Shown piece by piece: positions 31,629-39,237 of a stretch of 64,000 nt of DNA. The DNA lies in the NCBI GenBank assembly GCA_001543385.1, contig LPNH01000003.1, positions 62,001-126,000 on the forward strand, written 5' to 3'. Below the pieces are notes generated by a model. That model searched no databases. It was not told where the DNA came from and saw nothing but the letters and a program-made list of their open reading frames with translations. Position numbers and translations under genes: made by a program. Source of the stretch: Candidatus Hemicellulosilyticus sp. P3. Lineage in GTDB: Bacteria > Bacteroidota > Bacteroidia > Bacteroidales > P3. How positions within the stretch are numbered: the stretch's first letter is position 1; every line of letters begins with the position of its first letter.

Positions 31629-31751
31629 TTCAACCTCCTTTTGTGTCTGTACCGCATGGTTTTCGTTTTTATTGCATTGCTACCACATTTTAATTCAAAG
31701 AGCGTTCTGTTTTATATTTTTTACCGAGCCTTTCCCTCGGCGATGTCGGCC

Positions 31752-31792
31752 TATTCCATCGGTCGTATCATGCTTTCGATAAAGGCAATCTC
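31752..31792 (-). repeat. 41-bp direct repeat: vestigial copy of the methylase gene 3' end
   Basis: Identical over 41 bases to 36731-36771, where the sequence is the last codons of the Eco57I-type methylase. Here it encodes EIAFIESMIRPME plus a stop, directly downstream of the Hsp70 gene and without the rest of the methylase. The bases just outside the 41 bp differ at both ends. Confidence 0.95.
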
Positions 31793-31803
31793 CTTAAACA
31801 GGG

Positions 31804-33588
31804 TTAGAACCAGTCTGAGTACCCATGTTCATATCGGTCATGGCTATTGTTTTGTTGTTTTGAACTATATGCTTCTTCCACATTTTTGAACAAATCTTGT
31901 ATGGTTTGCAATTGGATTTCACTGTCATTATCCCTACATATAGCCAGGCCAAGTGCCGTTGAAAGAATAGACATCATCTCAATCACATGTTTCCAGTCCT
32001 CTATCAAAATTCCGTCTCCAACATTGTCACGTAGGTATTTGATGTCACTGAAGCCTGCATATCCGCAACATAATTCCTTTCGTGTTGATCCTCCGCCAGT
32101 GTAAACGATAGGCCTTTTCTGTAACACTCGGCTTATTTCATTTTCCGGCACTCCAATATTTCGTGCATGGCTTTCTATACGATGCACAATTTCATACATA
32201 CTTCGTGAAACGGCTGATTTATGGCTTTCTATACCAAGATCCATAACCGCATTGAGCCCATATGGGACAGAAATATAGTCATAGATTATAACCTCCTCAC
32301 CATTAGGTGCAGAAAACAAACTTATGTCTGTGGTGCCGCCACCGATATCAATAACCATATTCATTCCATCACCGAATTTTCCGTTCAACGCCATCGGATT
32401 GAGGTTCGCGCATGCTTCTGGAAACACATAAATAGAATTATCGCGTTTAGCTTCATTACTATAGGGCATGATATCAGTCAGCCGTACCAATTCGTCCACC
32501 GTACAACGCAAAAAAGCCTCTTTGTCATGGTGGAATACCTCTTCAATCAGATGATACACCGTCAGTATCACTTGCGTCGCCACCTCTTTGTTTTTCTGCC
32601 AAGTCTTTGTACTACTACAAGTCCCCATATTTACCGTAAGGTTTTCAGTGCCATATTTCTCATCGAGTTCAAAGAAGACATAGGTTAGATACCAGACACT
32701 CACCTGCAGAGGCGACCATTCATAGCGCCATTTTAGGCCGGAGGAGAAAAGAGACTGTTTAAAATACCTCATTATTATTGGCTGTAGACGTTTTTTTTCT
32801 TCTTTCCACAACTTGAGTTCCTTCTCGTAATTGGCCATACGCCCGTCCATTGATTCTTGGTTTCGTTTGTTGTGCTCATCCACCTCCTGACACCGTTTTT
32901 CATGGTTTTTTATCAGACTGTCACGTTTAGCCCTGATAGCCTCATATGCGTCAAGTTTGGAGCGGTAGTGAAGAAGTTGTTCCCTGTAATAGCGGTCCGC
33001 CCTGATTTTCGCCTTCTTCAACCTGGAATTATAAACTTTTATCTTTTTCTCATAGCGCTGCTTGGCTTTTAGGTATTCAATAAAGGCTTCCCCGAAGCTT
33101 TTGGGTTGTGTCGGCGTAGCGACCTGCTCCTTTATCAAGGTGCCGAGATCCGACAGGTCGTTGAACGTCTGAGTCGTTGCTTTAGTGGATTGTTGTTCCT
33201 CAATCTGAGGTGGCTCTGGCATAACAGGCTTGTGGAGTCGTGCTGCAATTTCCTCATAGTTAGGCTGCACAGGAGGATCGCCAACTTCAGGCAATTCGGG
33301 CAATATCGGATTCGGAGGATATGACCACAGAGCCAGTGTCGGTTTGACCGGTTCTTCTGTCAATGGGGCTATACGAGCCTGAAGAGCCTCGATCTCATCC
33401 ACGAAACCGTATGCCAGCGTTCGGTCTTTTCTGACCATGACCGTTGAGGGTATAGTGTACTGTTCCTGACCTTTGTCATCAACAAATCGATGAAAAAAGT
33501 ATAGCTTATTGCGGCGGTCGCTACTGTCCTCCAGACACACCTTTGTCTGGTGTGTTCCAAAATCCAGTCCTATCGTGTATGATGCCAT
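31804..33588 (-). CDS. Hsp70/actin-fold ATPase with coiled-coil insertion
   Basis: 594 residues. The Hsp70-type nucleotide-binding site is complete: phosphate-1 IGLDFGTHQTKVC (6-18), phosphate-2 MVIDIGGGTTDISLF (411-425) and adenosine motif PIVYTGGGSTRKEL (493-506). Unlike DnaK there is no C-terminal substrate-binding domain. Instead a Pro-rich segment (about 75-135) and a charged coiled coil (about 165-275) are inserted between the lobes. It ends with a Gln/Asn/Ser-rich tail. It starts 2 bases after the SNF2 stop, so the two are tightly coupled. Hsp70-like ATPases next to SNF2 helicases occur in defence islands; the mechanism is not known to me. Confidence 0.82.
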   Translation of the reverse strand: MASYTIGLDFGTHQTKVCLEDSSDRRNKLYFFHRFVDDKGQEQYTIPSTVMVRKDRTLAYGFVDEIEALQARIAPLTEEPVKPTLALWSYPPNPILPELPEVGDPPVQPNYEEIAARLHKPVMPEPPQIEEQQSTKATTQTFNDLSDLGTLIKEQVATPTQPKSFGEAFIEYLKAKQRYEKKIKVYNSRLKKAKIRADRYYREQLLHYRSKLDAYEAIRAKRDSLIKNHEKRCQEVDEHNKRNQESMDGRMANYEKELKLWKEEKKRLQPIIMRYFKQSLFSSGLKWRYEWSPLQVSVWYLTYVFFELDEKYGTENLTVNMGTCSSTKTWQKNKEVATQVILTVYHLIEEVFHHDKEAFLRCTVDELVRLTDIMPYSNEAKRDNSIYVFPEACANLNPMALNGKFGDGMNMVIDIGGGTTDISLFSAPNGEEVIIYDYISVPYGLNAVMDLGIESHKSAVSRSMYEIVHRIESHARNIGVPENEISRVLQKRPIVYTGGGSTRKELCCGYAGFSDIKYLRDNVGDGILIEDWKHVIEMMSILSTALGLAICRDNDSEIQLQTIQDLFKNVEEAYSSKQQNNSHDRYEHGYSDWF

Positions 33589-33590
33589 TG

Positions 33591-36500
33591 TTATAAAATA
33601 TGTATTAGGTTAATCATCATTAGTTTGCTGCTTACCACAGGCTGTGGCACGTGGTCCAATTCATGTAGTTTGGCGTCTCGCTCGTCAATGCGTGACTGTA
33701 GCAAGCTTCGTTCAGCAGGCATCACACGCTGCAGATCCCGCATACGGTCCTCTATACTCTTACCATTGTCGAACTCGTCGAACCACAGCCCGAGTTGGCA
33801 ACGTTTTACCTCGTCCTCATGGCTTTCAATTCGTGCCTCAAGTTGTTCGATTTCGTTGTTGTAACGCTGCGCCAAGAAGAAGCGTTGGTTTTGTACGTCC
33901 GAATTCTGCCTCATCAACACTTCGTTCAATTGCCTGTCGCAGCATTCGCGAACATGTTCTTTTATAGCTACACGCATATCGGCCACTGTACCATCATCGA
34001 TGACATAGCGGTCTTCGGCCGTCCAGGGTTTGCCCTCGTTCTGTACAGCACGGCGCAATGATTCCACAGACTCCTCGTCCTCTAAAATGTCTCCCTTCTG
34101 AATACTGTATACCACAGGCAGTATCTCCTGCCGGTTTCGTGTGGTGCCATATCGTTGCTGTCGGGTGCTGACATTGTACAAAGCCATGATATAATAGCCC
34201 GAGTCAGGCATCTGCCTGTCAGATTCATCGCGGTGAATGTGGAATCGGAATGTCTGATCGGTAGGATTATACGATTTGAGATAGCTTTCCTTTGCGGCCA
34301 CCACAAGTGGATGATAGATGTTAAGGTATGTCACATTGCGATTGCGTTCGGCCACCTCTTGCGAGAAGGTGACTTCGAATTGCTGTTTGTCGCGGACTTT
34401 GGCGGCAAACTCGCTCATGATGACTCCTTTTTCGCCCACCAATGTAGAATAACGCAACAGGAAGTTGCTCACTTCTTTGGTGTTGTTTTGCGGTGTGCTG
34501 ATAGTGACAATTCCGTCTACCACGGGTCCCACATTACAGGTTGGTAATTCATGGCTGAATAGGCCGCGCACATAGTTTTCCAGTTCCTGCTCAGTGACGT
34601 AAGACTGGTTGTGGATTATCTTGTTCAGGTTGTTACGAAAATAAGCATCGCTGGTGAAGCTTTCCTGCAGTTCGCGGTTCAGCAACTCGCTGTTGTACAG
34701 ATTACGCTGCATGGCTTGCTCCACAGCTATCATCTTTTCCTCCAGCTCCGCATCTGTCAGCTTTGTCCTGTAGAGATCGTCTATAGCGTCTTCGATAGTG
34801 CTGTTGGCATCGAACTGCCCGCCGAGGATCGGTTCCAGGTCGCCAACTGTCTGGCGGAACGCCTCTATACGTGTCAGCAGTCGATTGTATACCCTCTGCT
34901 GTATCGACCCTTTTACGACAAGGTTGTAGATATGCACCACCGGCGATCGCTGTCCTATTCGATCCACGCGGCCAATGCGTTGCTCCACCACCATGGGGTT
35001 CCAGGGCAGGTCGTAGTTGACCACCGTGTCGCAGAATTGCAGGTCCAAACCCTCACCGCCTACCTCAGTCGAGAGCAGCACTCTCACATCGATCTTGTCT
35101 CTGAAATCGTCTACTGCTTCCACGCGTTCCTCACGAGCCTGATGGCCGCTGATGTGGCGGTATTTTATATGTCGGCGATCGAGTTGTAGAGCAAGATAGT
35201 CGAGTGTGTCGTGGAACTGGGCGAAAACAATCACTTTCCCAATCCCCTTTTTCTCAGTTTGTCGCAGAATATGCATCAGGGCTTCCACTTTGGCATCGGC
35301 AATGCCCATGGGGGCAGACCCGCTGTTGCGGAAACCGTATACACTGCTGGCTACCTGCATCTTTCGCGTGGTGGCTGGCAGCGGATCCATCAAATCGGCC
35401 TCGTCCATATATCTGTCGAAAAGCCTTTGCTCGTCGGGATATAGTTCCACGGCTATGGCTTGCGTGTCGCGAGTGGCTTGCGAAAGGTCGGTGGTCACGT
35501 CCACCTTGCGTGTACGTGTCATTATTCTGCCGGTACTGTTGAGGGCATAGAGATCGCTCTGCACCAACATGCGAAGCCTTGCCGACTCCGGCTGGCCTAA
35601 CTGATCCATAATGTGCAGGAAGAGCTCGTCATTCCACACGTAGTTGTCTTCGGGATATGAGCTTTGCAAGAACTGCCTGATTTCCATCAATGGTACCCCG
35701 GCTCCCAACATGCTCACCGCACGCACTACTGGTTTGTTGTGCTCCATTTCCTCACTGAAAGCAGACTCATACGGATAGCGCTGCTCGTTGAGCAGGTTCA
35801 GCAGGTGGAAAAGATTGTCACGCCCAGTCATCATCGGGGTGGCGGTGAGAAAAACCGCAGCCGTCGACAGTTTCAGCAGTCTCTTGATGTCCTTGTTGGT
35901 ACTGCCTGTATTGCGCACCTTGTGAGCCTCATCGCAGATGACGATGCTGTAACGCAACCCCTTCTCTTCCATATATTGCAGCACGCTGCGGCGGCTGTCT
36001 TTTCGTATCACCTCCCTTTTACGCTCCTTGAGACGGCTAATCTCTCGAGGAGTCAGACCGGTTAGTTCCTCAGGCTTGATATCACCTTTGTGGAGCCTGT
36101 CAGTGACTGAGTCGTATGTGATAATGCCTCGCGAGTTGCCGTTGTGGCTATCCAAGTCTTCGCGCATGGCTTTCTTGTCGTCGAATATGCTGAATGTCAG
36201 GCCAAATCTTTCCAGTAATTCATCCTTCCACTTCGTGGTGAGCGATTTTGGGCATACCACCAGCACATTTTTCAGTTCACCACGCGCCTTCATCTCGAGC
36301 AGTATATGACCCGCCTCGATAGTCTTGCCGAGGCCCACTTCGTCGGCGATTAGCAGGTGTTGCGTGTCGCTGTTCAGAAACTTCATCAGCGGTATGTACT
36401 GGTAGGTCTTGAAAATTGTTTTCGATGCCTTGATTGACGATAATGTGTTGTTGTTTGAGTTCTGTATTTTGAAAGTAGTGTTGTTTATCTGGAAATCCCT

Positions 36501-36716
36501 ATATCCTTGATAATCACCAATTATACAGCGGTCGAAAAGGTCGTTAACCACCACGTGACGTTCCAGGTCGCGTTCGCTCTCATCTTCCTCCTCATCCTGA
36601 CTGTAGAACACGCGGTAGAGCTGTTGACCACGCCTCCGCTCATATACATGAACTATACGCCCCGTTTTTTGTGTCATTACATTGCGCACACAATCGTTGA
36701 TGCTGAAATCTGCCAT
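33591..36716 (-). CDS. SNF2/RapA-like helicase
   Basis: 1041 residues. An N-terminal domain of about 70 residues (TGRIVHVYERRRGQQLYRVF, SH3-like as in RapA) leads into the SNF2 motor. Motif I is LLIADEVGLGKTIEAGHILL (121-140) and motif II is VICDEAHKVRN near 265. Motif III is FLTATPM, and the C-terminal lobe has VIVFAQFHDTLDYLAL, LSTEVGGEGLDLQFC and VEQRIGRVDRIGQ (motif VI). The last 400 residues are helical and partly coiled-coil, ending IHIL. It is a double-stranded DNA translocase by family. It is probably the DNA-engaging member of the SNF2-Hsp70 cassette. It begins 13 bases after the methylase stop. Confidence 0.88.
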   Translation of the reverse strand: MADFSINDCVRNVMTQKTGRIVHVYERRRGQQLYRVFYSQDEEEDESERDLERHVVVNDLFDRCIIGDYQGYRDFQINNTTFKIQNSNNNTLSSIKASKTIFKTYQYIPLMKFLNSDTQHLLIADEVGLGKTIEAGHILLEMKARGELKNVLVVCPKSLTTKWKDELLERFGLTFSIFDDKKAMREDLDSHNGNSRGIITYDSVTDRLHKGDIKPEELTGLTPREISRLKERKREVIRKDSRRSVLQYMEEKGLRYSIVICDEAHKVRNTGSTNKDIKRLLKLSTAAVFLTATPMMTGRDNLFHLLNLLNEQRYPYESAFSEEMEHNKPVVRAVSMLGAGVPLMEIRQFLQSSYPEDNYVWNDELFLHIMDQLGQPESARLRMLVQSDLYALNSTGRIMTRTRKVDVTTDLSQATRDTQAIAVELYPDEQRLFDRYMDEADLMDPLPATTRKMQVASSVYGFRNSGSAPMGIADAKVEALMHILRQTEKKGIGKVIVFAQFHDTLDYLALQLDRRHIKYRHISGHQAREERVEAVDDFRDKIDVRVLLSTEVGGEGLDLQFCDTVVNYDLPWNPMVVEQRIGRVDRIGQRSPVVHIYNLVVKGSIQQRVYNRLLTRIEAFRQTVGDLEPILGGQFDANSTIEDAIDDLYRTKLTDAELEEKMIAVEQAMQRNLYNSELLNRELQESFTSDAYFRNNLNKIIHNQSYVTEQELENYVRGLFSHELPTCNVGPVVDGIVTISTPQNNTKEVSNFLLRYSTLVGEKGVIMSEFAAKVRDKQQFEVTFSQEVAERNRNVTYLNIYHPLVVAAKESYLKSYNPTDQTFRFHIHRDESDRQMPDSGYYIMALYNVSTRQQRYGTTRNRQEILPVVYSIQKGDILEDEESVESLRRAVQNEGKPWTAEDRYVIDDGTVADMRVAIKEHVRECCDRQLNEVLMRQNSDVQNQRFFLAQRYNNEIEQLEARIESHEDEVKRCQLGLWFDEFDNGKSIEDRMRDLQRVMPAERSLLQSRIDERDAKLHELDHVPQPVVSSKLMMINLIHIL

Positions 36717-36729
36717 AGTTTTTCTTGTT

Positions 36730-38229
36730 TTATTCCATCGGTCGTATCATGCTTTCGATAAAGGCAATCTCATCCTTGTCCAAGCCGTATTTCTTGTACA
36801 GCATTTCGTCCGTCCACGGGTGAGAGAAGTCTTGGAGGGGGACGAATTGAAATTTTTCCTTTGAAAGATTAATAGATGATACAGCCATAAGAATCATAAA
36901 CCGTACAAATCTAGTTGTAAGATAGCTATAAAGATTTTCCGCTTCTTCTCTATTATTGAAACCACCAATAATTATATATGAATCGGTGCAAACGAAATTC
37001 TGTGCAATTACTTCTGTTCTCGAAAGCACCTTGAACTTCCCTTCCTTATCAGGTTCACCTGCATGCTCAGCTGTTACTTTACTGATTAGCACTTTGTACT
37101 TGTCAACGAGACTTTTGCCTTGCGATACATCTTTCTTCTCAATAAAAAAAGCTCCTTGACTTGTAATTAAAGTAACATCATCTTTCTTTTTATCATTATG
37201 TCCACGTTCTTTTGACGATATGCCAAAAGGATTACGAGTGGAAATAATGCTTTCTATACTTTTTTGTTGGAAGGACTTTACTTTGTTGACTATGTTTATT
37301 GCTTCATTAAATCTAATAAATACAGGATATTCGTTTAATGATCGTGTAGTTTCATTTCTGTTTTCTCCATTAATATTTATGACTTTACATTTTCCATTCC
37401 AAGAAGCATCCCATAGAAAATAGGAAACGCCTCCTCCAATACTGTTGTTTGGGAAACAATCTTTCGCATTAGCATAATCAACAAGAATCTTGATATGTTT
37501 GTCTGATAGCATTCTGTTACGATAATTATCCAAACCCTTACCGCCTGCGAACCAGCGTGATGGTGTAATCATAACCAAATACTTTGGCTTTAATTCAATC
37601 GATTGCTCTACGAATAGATTATAAATTGGTTTTGCACTTGCTCCGTTTCCTCCATCGCTCATTTGGTACGGCGGGTTGCCTATGATTACATCGAATTGCA
37701 TTTTGAATATTTCTTTGATGGGTTTATGGATAAAGGGATAGGCGTAGGTTTCGCGGCTGTCGGATCGGGCATATTCGCCTTTGCTGGCACCGCAATGTTC
37801 GCAGCGGCCTTGGGCGTTCCAAGTGTGCTTGCATCGTTGATACCACACATTGCCGACATCGTTGTGGAAGGCCTCTGTGACGCTGTACTTGCCGTTGGCA
37901 TGCTTGGAGCAGTAGAGTGTGCGACGGCTCATTTCGGCGGTGAGGTCGGTGCAGGCAATGCCGAAGACCTGTTGGGTCATAATATGGTCGATACGATCCT
38001 GAAGGTTTGGAATCTGCTTTTCGAGGCCAGATAGCAGTCGTTTGGCAATCTCGCGCAAGAAGACGCCGCTCTTGCAGCAAGGGTCAAGGAAGCGCGTCTT
38101 TGGGCTGCGGAACAGTTCCTGCGGCAACAGGTCGAGCATCCGGTTGGCGAGTTCCGGCGATGTAAAGACCTCGTCGCTGCTCAGATTGGCCAAGCAATTG
38201 AGGATGTCGGGACTATAGTTGTTCTTCAT
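36730..38229 (-). CDS. Eco57I-type N6-adenine DNA methyltransferase
   Basis: 499 residues from ATG 38229. Motif X/I region: EVFTSPELANRMLDLL then FLDPCCKSGVFL (SAM binding, near residue 47-58). The catalytic motif IV is FDVIIGNPPYQMSDG near 180. A cysteine-rich insertion between them (CKHTWNAQGRCEHCG) may bind zinc. The C-terminal 250 residues probably recognise the target (WFAGGKGLDNYRNRML, FNNREEAENLYSYL). It would protect host DNA from the operon's nuclease. Its 5' end overlaps the upstream methylase-like gene by 17 bases. Its last 41 bases recur at 31752-31792. Confidence 0.87.
   Translation of the reverse strand: MKNNYSPDILNCLANLSSDEVFTSPELANRMLDLLPQELFRSPKTRFLDPCCKSGVFLREIAKRLLSGLEKQIPNLQDRIDHIMTQQVFGIACTDLTAEMSRRTLYCSKHANGKYSVTEAFHNDVGNVWYQRCKHTWNAQGRCEHCGASKGEYARSDSRETYAYPFIHKPIKEIFKMQFDVIIGNPPYQMSDGGNGASAKPIYNLFVEQSIELKPKYLVMITPSRWFAGGKGLDNYRNRMLSDKHIKILVDYANAKDCFPNNSIGGGVSYFLWDASWNGKCKVININGENRNETTRSLNEYPVFIRFNEAINIVNKVKSFQQKSIESIISTRNPFGISSKERGHNDKKKDDVTLITSQGAFFIEKKDVSQGKSLVDKYKVLISKVTAEHAGEPDKEGKFKVLSRTEVIAQNFVCTDSYIIIGGFNNREEAENLYSYLTTRFVRFMILMAVSSINLSKEKFQFVPLQDFSHPWTDEMLYKKYGLDKDEIAFIESMIRPME
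36731..36771 (-). repeat. 41-bp direct repeat: 3' end of the intact methylase gene
   Basis: Identical to 31752-31792. The two copies are 4979 bases apart and enclose exactly the SNF2 and Hsp70 genes. Confidence 0.95.
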
Positions 38230-38866
38230 ATTGGTAGAGGTGGGTGTAATGCAAAGGGGGATAGGAACGGATAGGCTCGTCGATGTTCTGCGCCTGTCCT
38301 TGCTCGTCGAAAAGGCTGTACTGGTGTTCTTTCGTAACGAGGAAGTCAAACTGGAAGTCGCGACGCGAGAACTGCTTGCTGCCCGCGATGGGCGTCCATT
38401 CGCAGAAGGTGATGGGCTTGCCCTCGGCGGTGCGATAGGTCAGTGCGTCGCCACAGACGATATTTTTCTGCAACATATATCGGAGGCTTTTTTTATAGCC
38501 TTCCACCGTCTCCCTTTTACCCATTTGCGTAACCACCTCACAGAACAACCTTTTCCGGCAGGCCTCTGCATTGTCGGGCAGGATGTCAATCCCGTAGCAG
38601 GAACCCACAGCAATAAGGCTTTGAAATCCCCACTCTATGGGTGATTTGGTGGATTCAAGCAGCGACATCTTTCGCCGCAGTATCTCAATCAGGAAATTGC
38701 CGTCGCCACAAGCGGGCTCCAGAAAACGGCTGTCGAGCCGGAACGACTCGTCGCGCACCAGGTCGAGCATGGCGTTCACCTCGCGAGGGTTTGTGAACAC
38801 CTCGCCGTGGTCCGCTACCCGTCGTCGGCTTTTGATTTGTGATGTGGTGTTTTCGTGTGCAGGCAT
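38213..38866 (-). CDS. Methyltransferase-fold partner subunit (restriction 'subunit M' type)
   Basis: 217 residues. It contains a SAM-binding region RRVADHGEVFTNPREVNAML, then RFLEPACGDGNFLIEIL, and SCYGIDILPDNAEACRKRLF. It lacks an NPPY/DPPY catalytic motif, so it is probably not an independent methylase. Small proteins of this type regularly precede Eco57I-like methylases and may form a heterodimer with them. It ends with LHYTHLYQYEEQL, overlapping the next gene by 17 bases. ATG 38866 is the first codon after a U-run of a putative terminator, an unusual arrangement described separately. Confidence 0.82.
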   Translation of the reverse strand: MPAHENTTSQIKSRRRVADHGEVFTNPREVNAMLDLVRDESFRLDSRFLEPACGDGNFLIEILRRKMSLLESTKSPIEWGFQSLIAVGSCYGIDILPDNAEACRKRLFCEVVTQMGKRETVEGYKKSLRYMLQKNIVCGDALTYRTAEGKPITFCEWTPIAGSKQFSRRDFQFDFLVTKEHQYSLFDEQGQAQNIDEPIRSYPPLHYTHLYQYEEQL

Positions 38867-38911
38867 AAAAAAATCGTGGAACTTTGCCCATGACTCCTTG
38901 GGTGTTCCACG
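38867..38911 (-). terminator. Putative intrinsic terminator directly before the defence operon start codon
   Basis: On the minus strand CGTGGAAC (38911-38904) pairs perfectly with GTTCCACG (38882-38875). An inner CCCA/TGGG stem is present, and seven T follow (38873-38867). The start codon of the first gene begins at the next base (38866). Such a terminator in front of its own operon makes sense only if it is conditional. Confidence 0.7.
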
Positions 38912-39001
38912 ACCCGCACATCAAAAGGTAAAGCCCACGATGTTCTCGTGAGCGTTTACGACTTTACCAGATGTGCTTGATTTGTGGAACTTCAAGGAGT
39001 C
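38892..39001 (-). promoter_or_regulatory. Long five-helix hairpin overlapping the terminator (candidate antiterminator or riboregulator)
   Basis: Five perfect helices nest over 110 bases. GACTCCTTG (38892-38900) pairs with CAAGGAGTC (38993-39001). GTTCCAC (38904-38910) pairs with GTGGAAC (38984-38990). GCACATC (38916-38922) pairs with GATGTGC (38970-38976). GGTAAAG (38927-38933) pairs with CTTTACC (38962-38968). CACGA (38936-38940) pairs with TCGTG (38946-38950). The second helix uses the same strand as the terminator stem, so the two folds exclude each other. No convincing promoter was found between it and glyQS. It could also be a DNA-level palindrome. Confidence 0.65.
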
Positions 39002-39106
39002 GGTAGGAGCGAAAACGCTTTAGATTATTTTGTTATCGTTGTTTCTTTGTCTTGTTTTCTGGTTTTAGTTAGTACCTTTTTATTCATTCAATTTCATTAG
39101 ACGTTT

Positions 39107-39147
39107 TCTCGCCATGCCAAAGTTCAAGCAAGCTTGACTTTGGTCAT
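39107..39147. repeat. Partial copy of the dispersed mini-ORF repeat
   Basis: This 41-base stretch matches 3858-3897 with a few substitutions and one extra base (common blocks TCTCG, ATGCCAAA, TCAAGCA, CTTTGGTCAT). It is an imperfect palindrome, CCAAAGTTCAAGC against GCTTGACTTTGG. It lies upstream of the defence operon leader. The rest of 39002-39237 shows no gene. Confidence 0.6.
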
Positions 39148-39237
39148 TTGGCTTAACGAAATCCGTTTCTCTTATGATACGGATACAGTGTTTAGGTTGG
39201 GTCTGTCAAGTTGTGTGGCGTCGGGCGGCCACCCTTG

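Noticed and set aside
31720-31745. Terminator after the Hsp70 gene (CCGAG/CTCGG hairpin)
   Set aside because: On the minus strand the hairpin is followed by an A-rich, not T-rich, stretch.
38892-39001. Integron attC site or T-box riboswitch
   Set aside because: The hairpin lacks the RYYYAAC/GTTRRRY core of attC and the AGGGTGGNACC motif of T-boxes; no integrase or aminoacylation gene is downstream.
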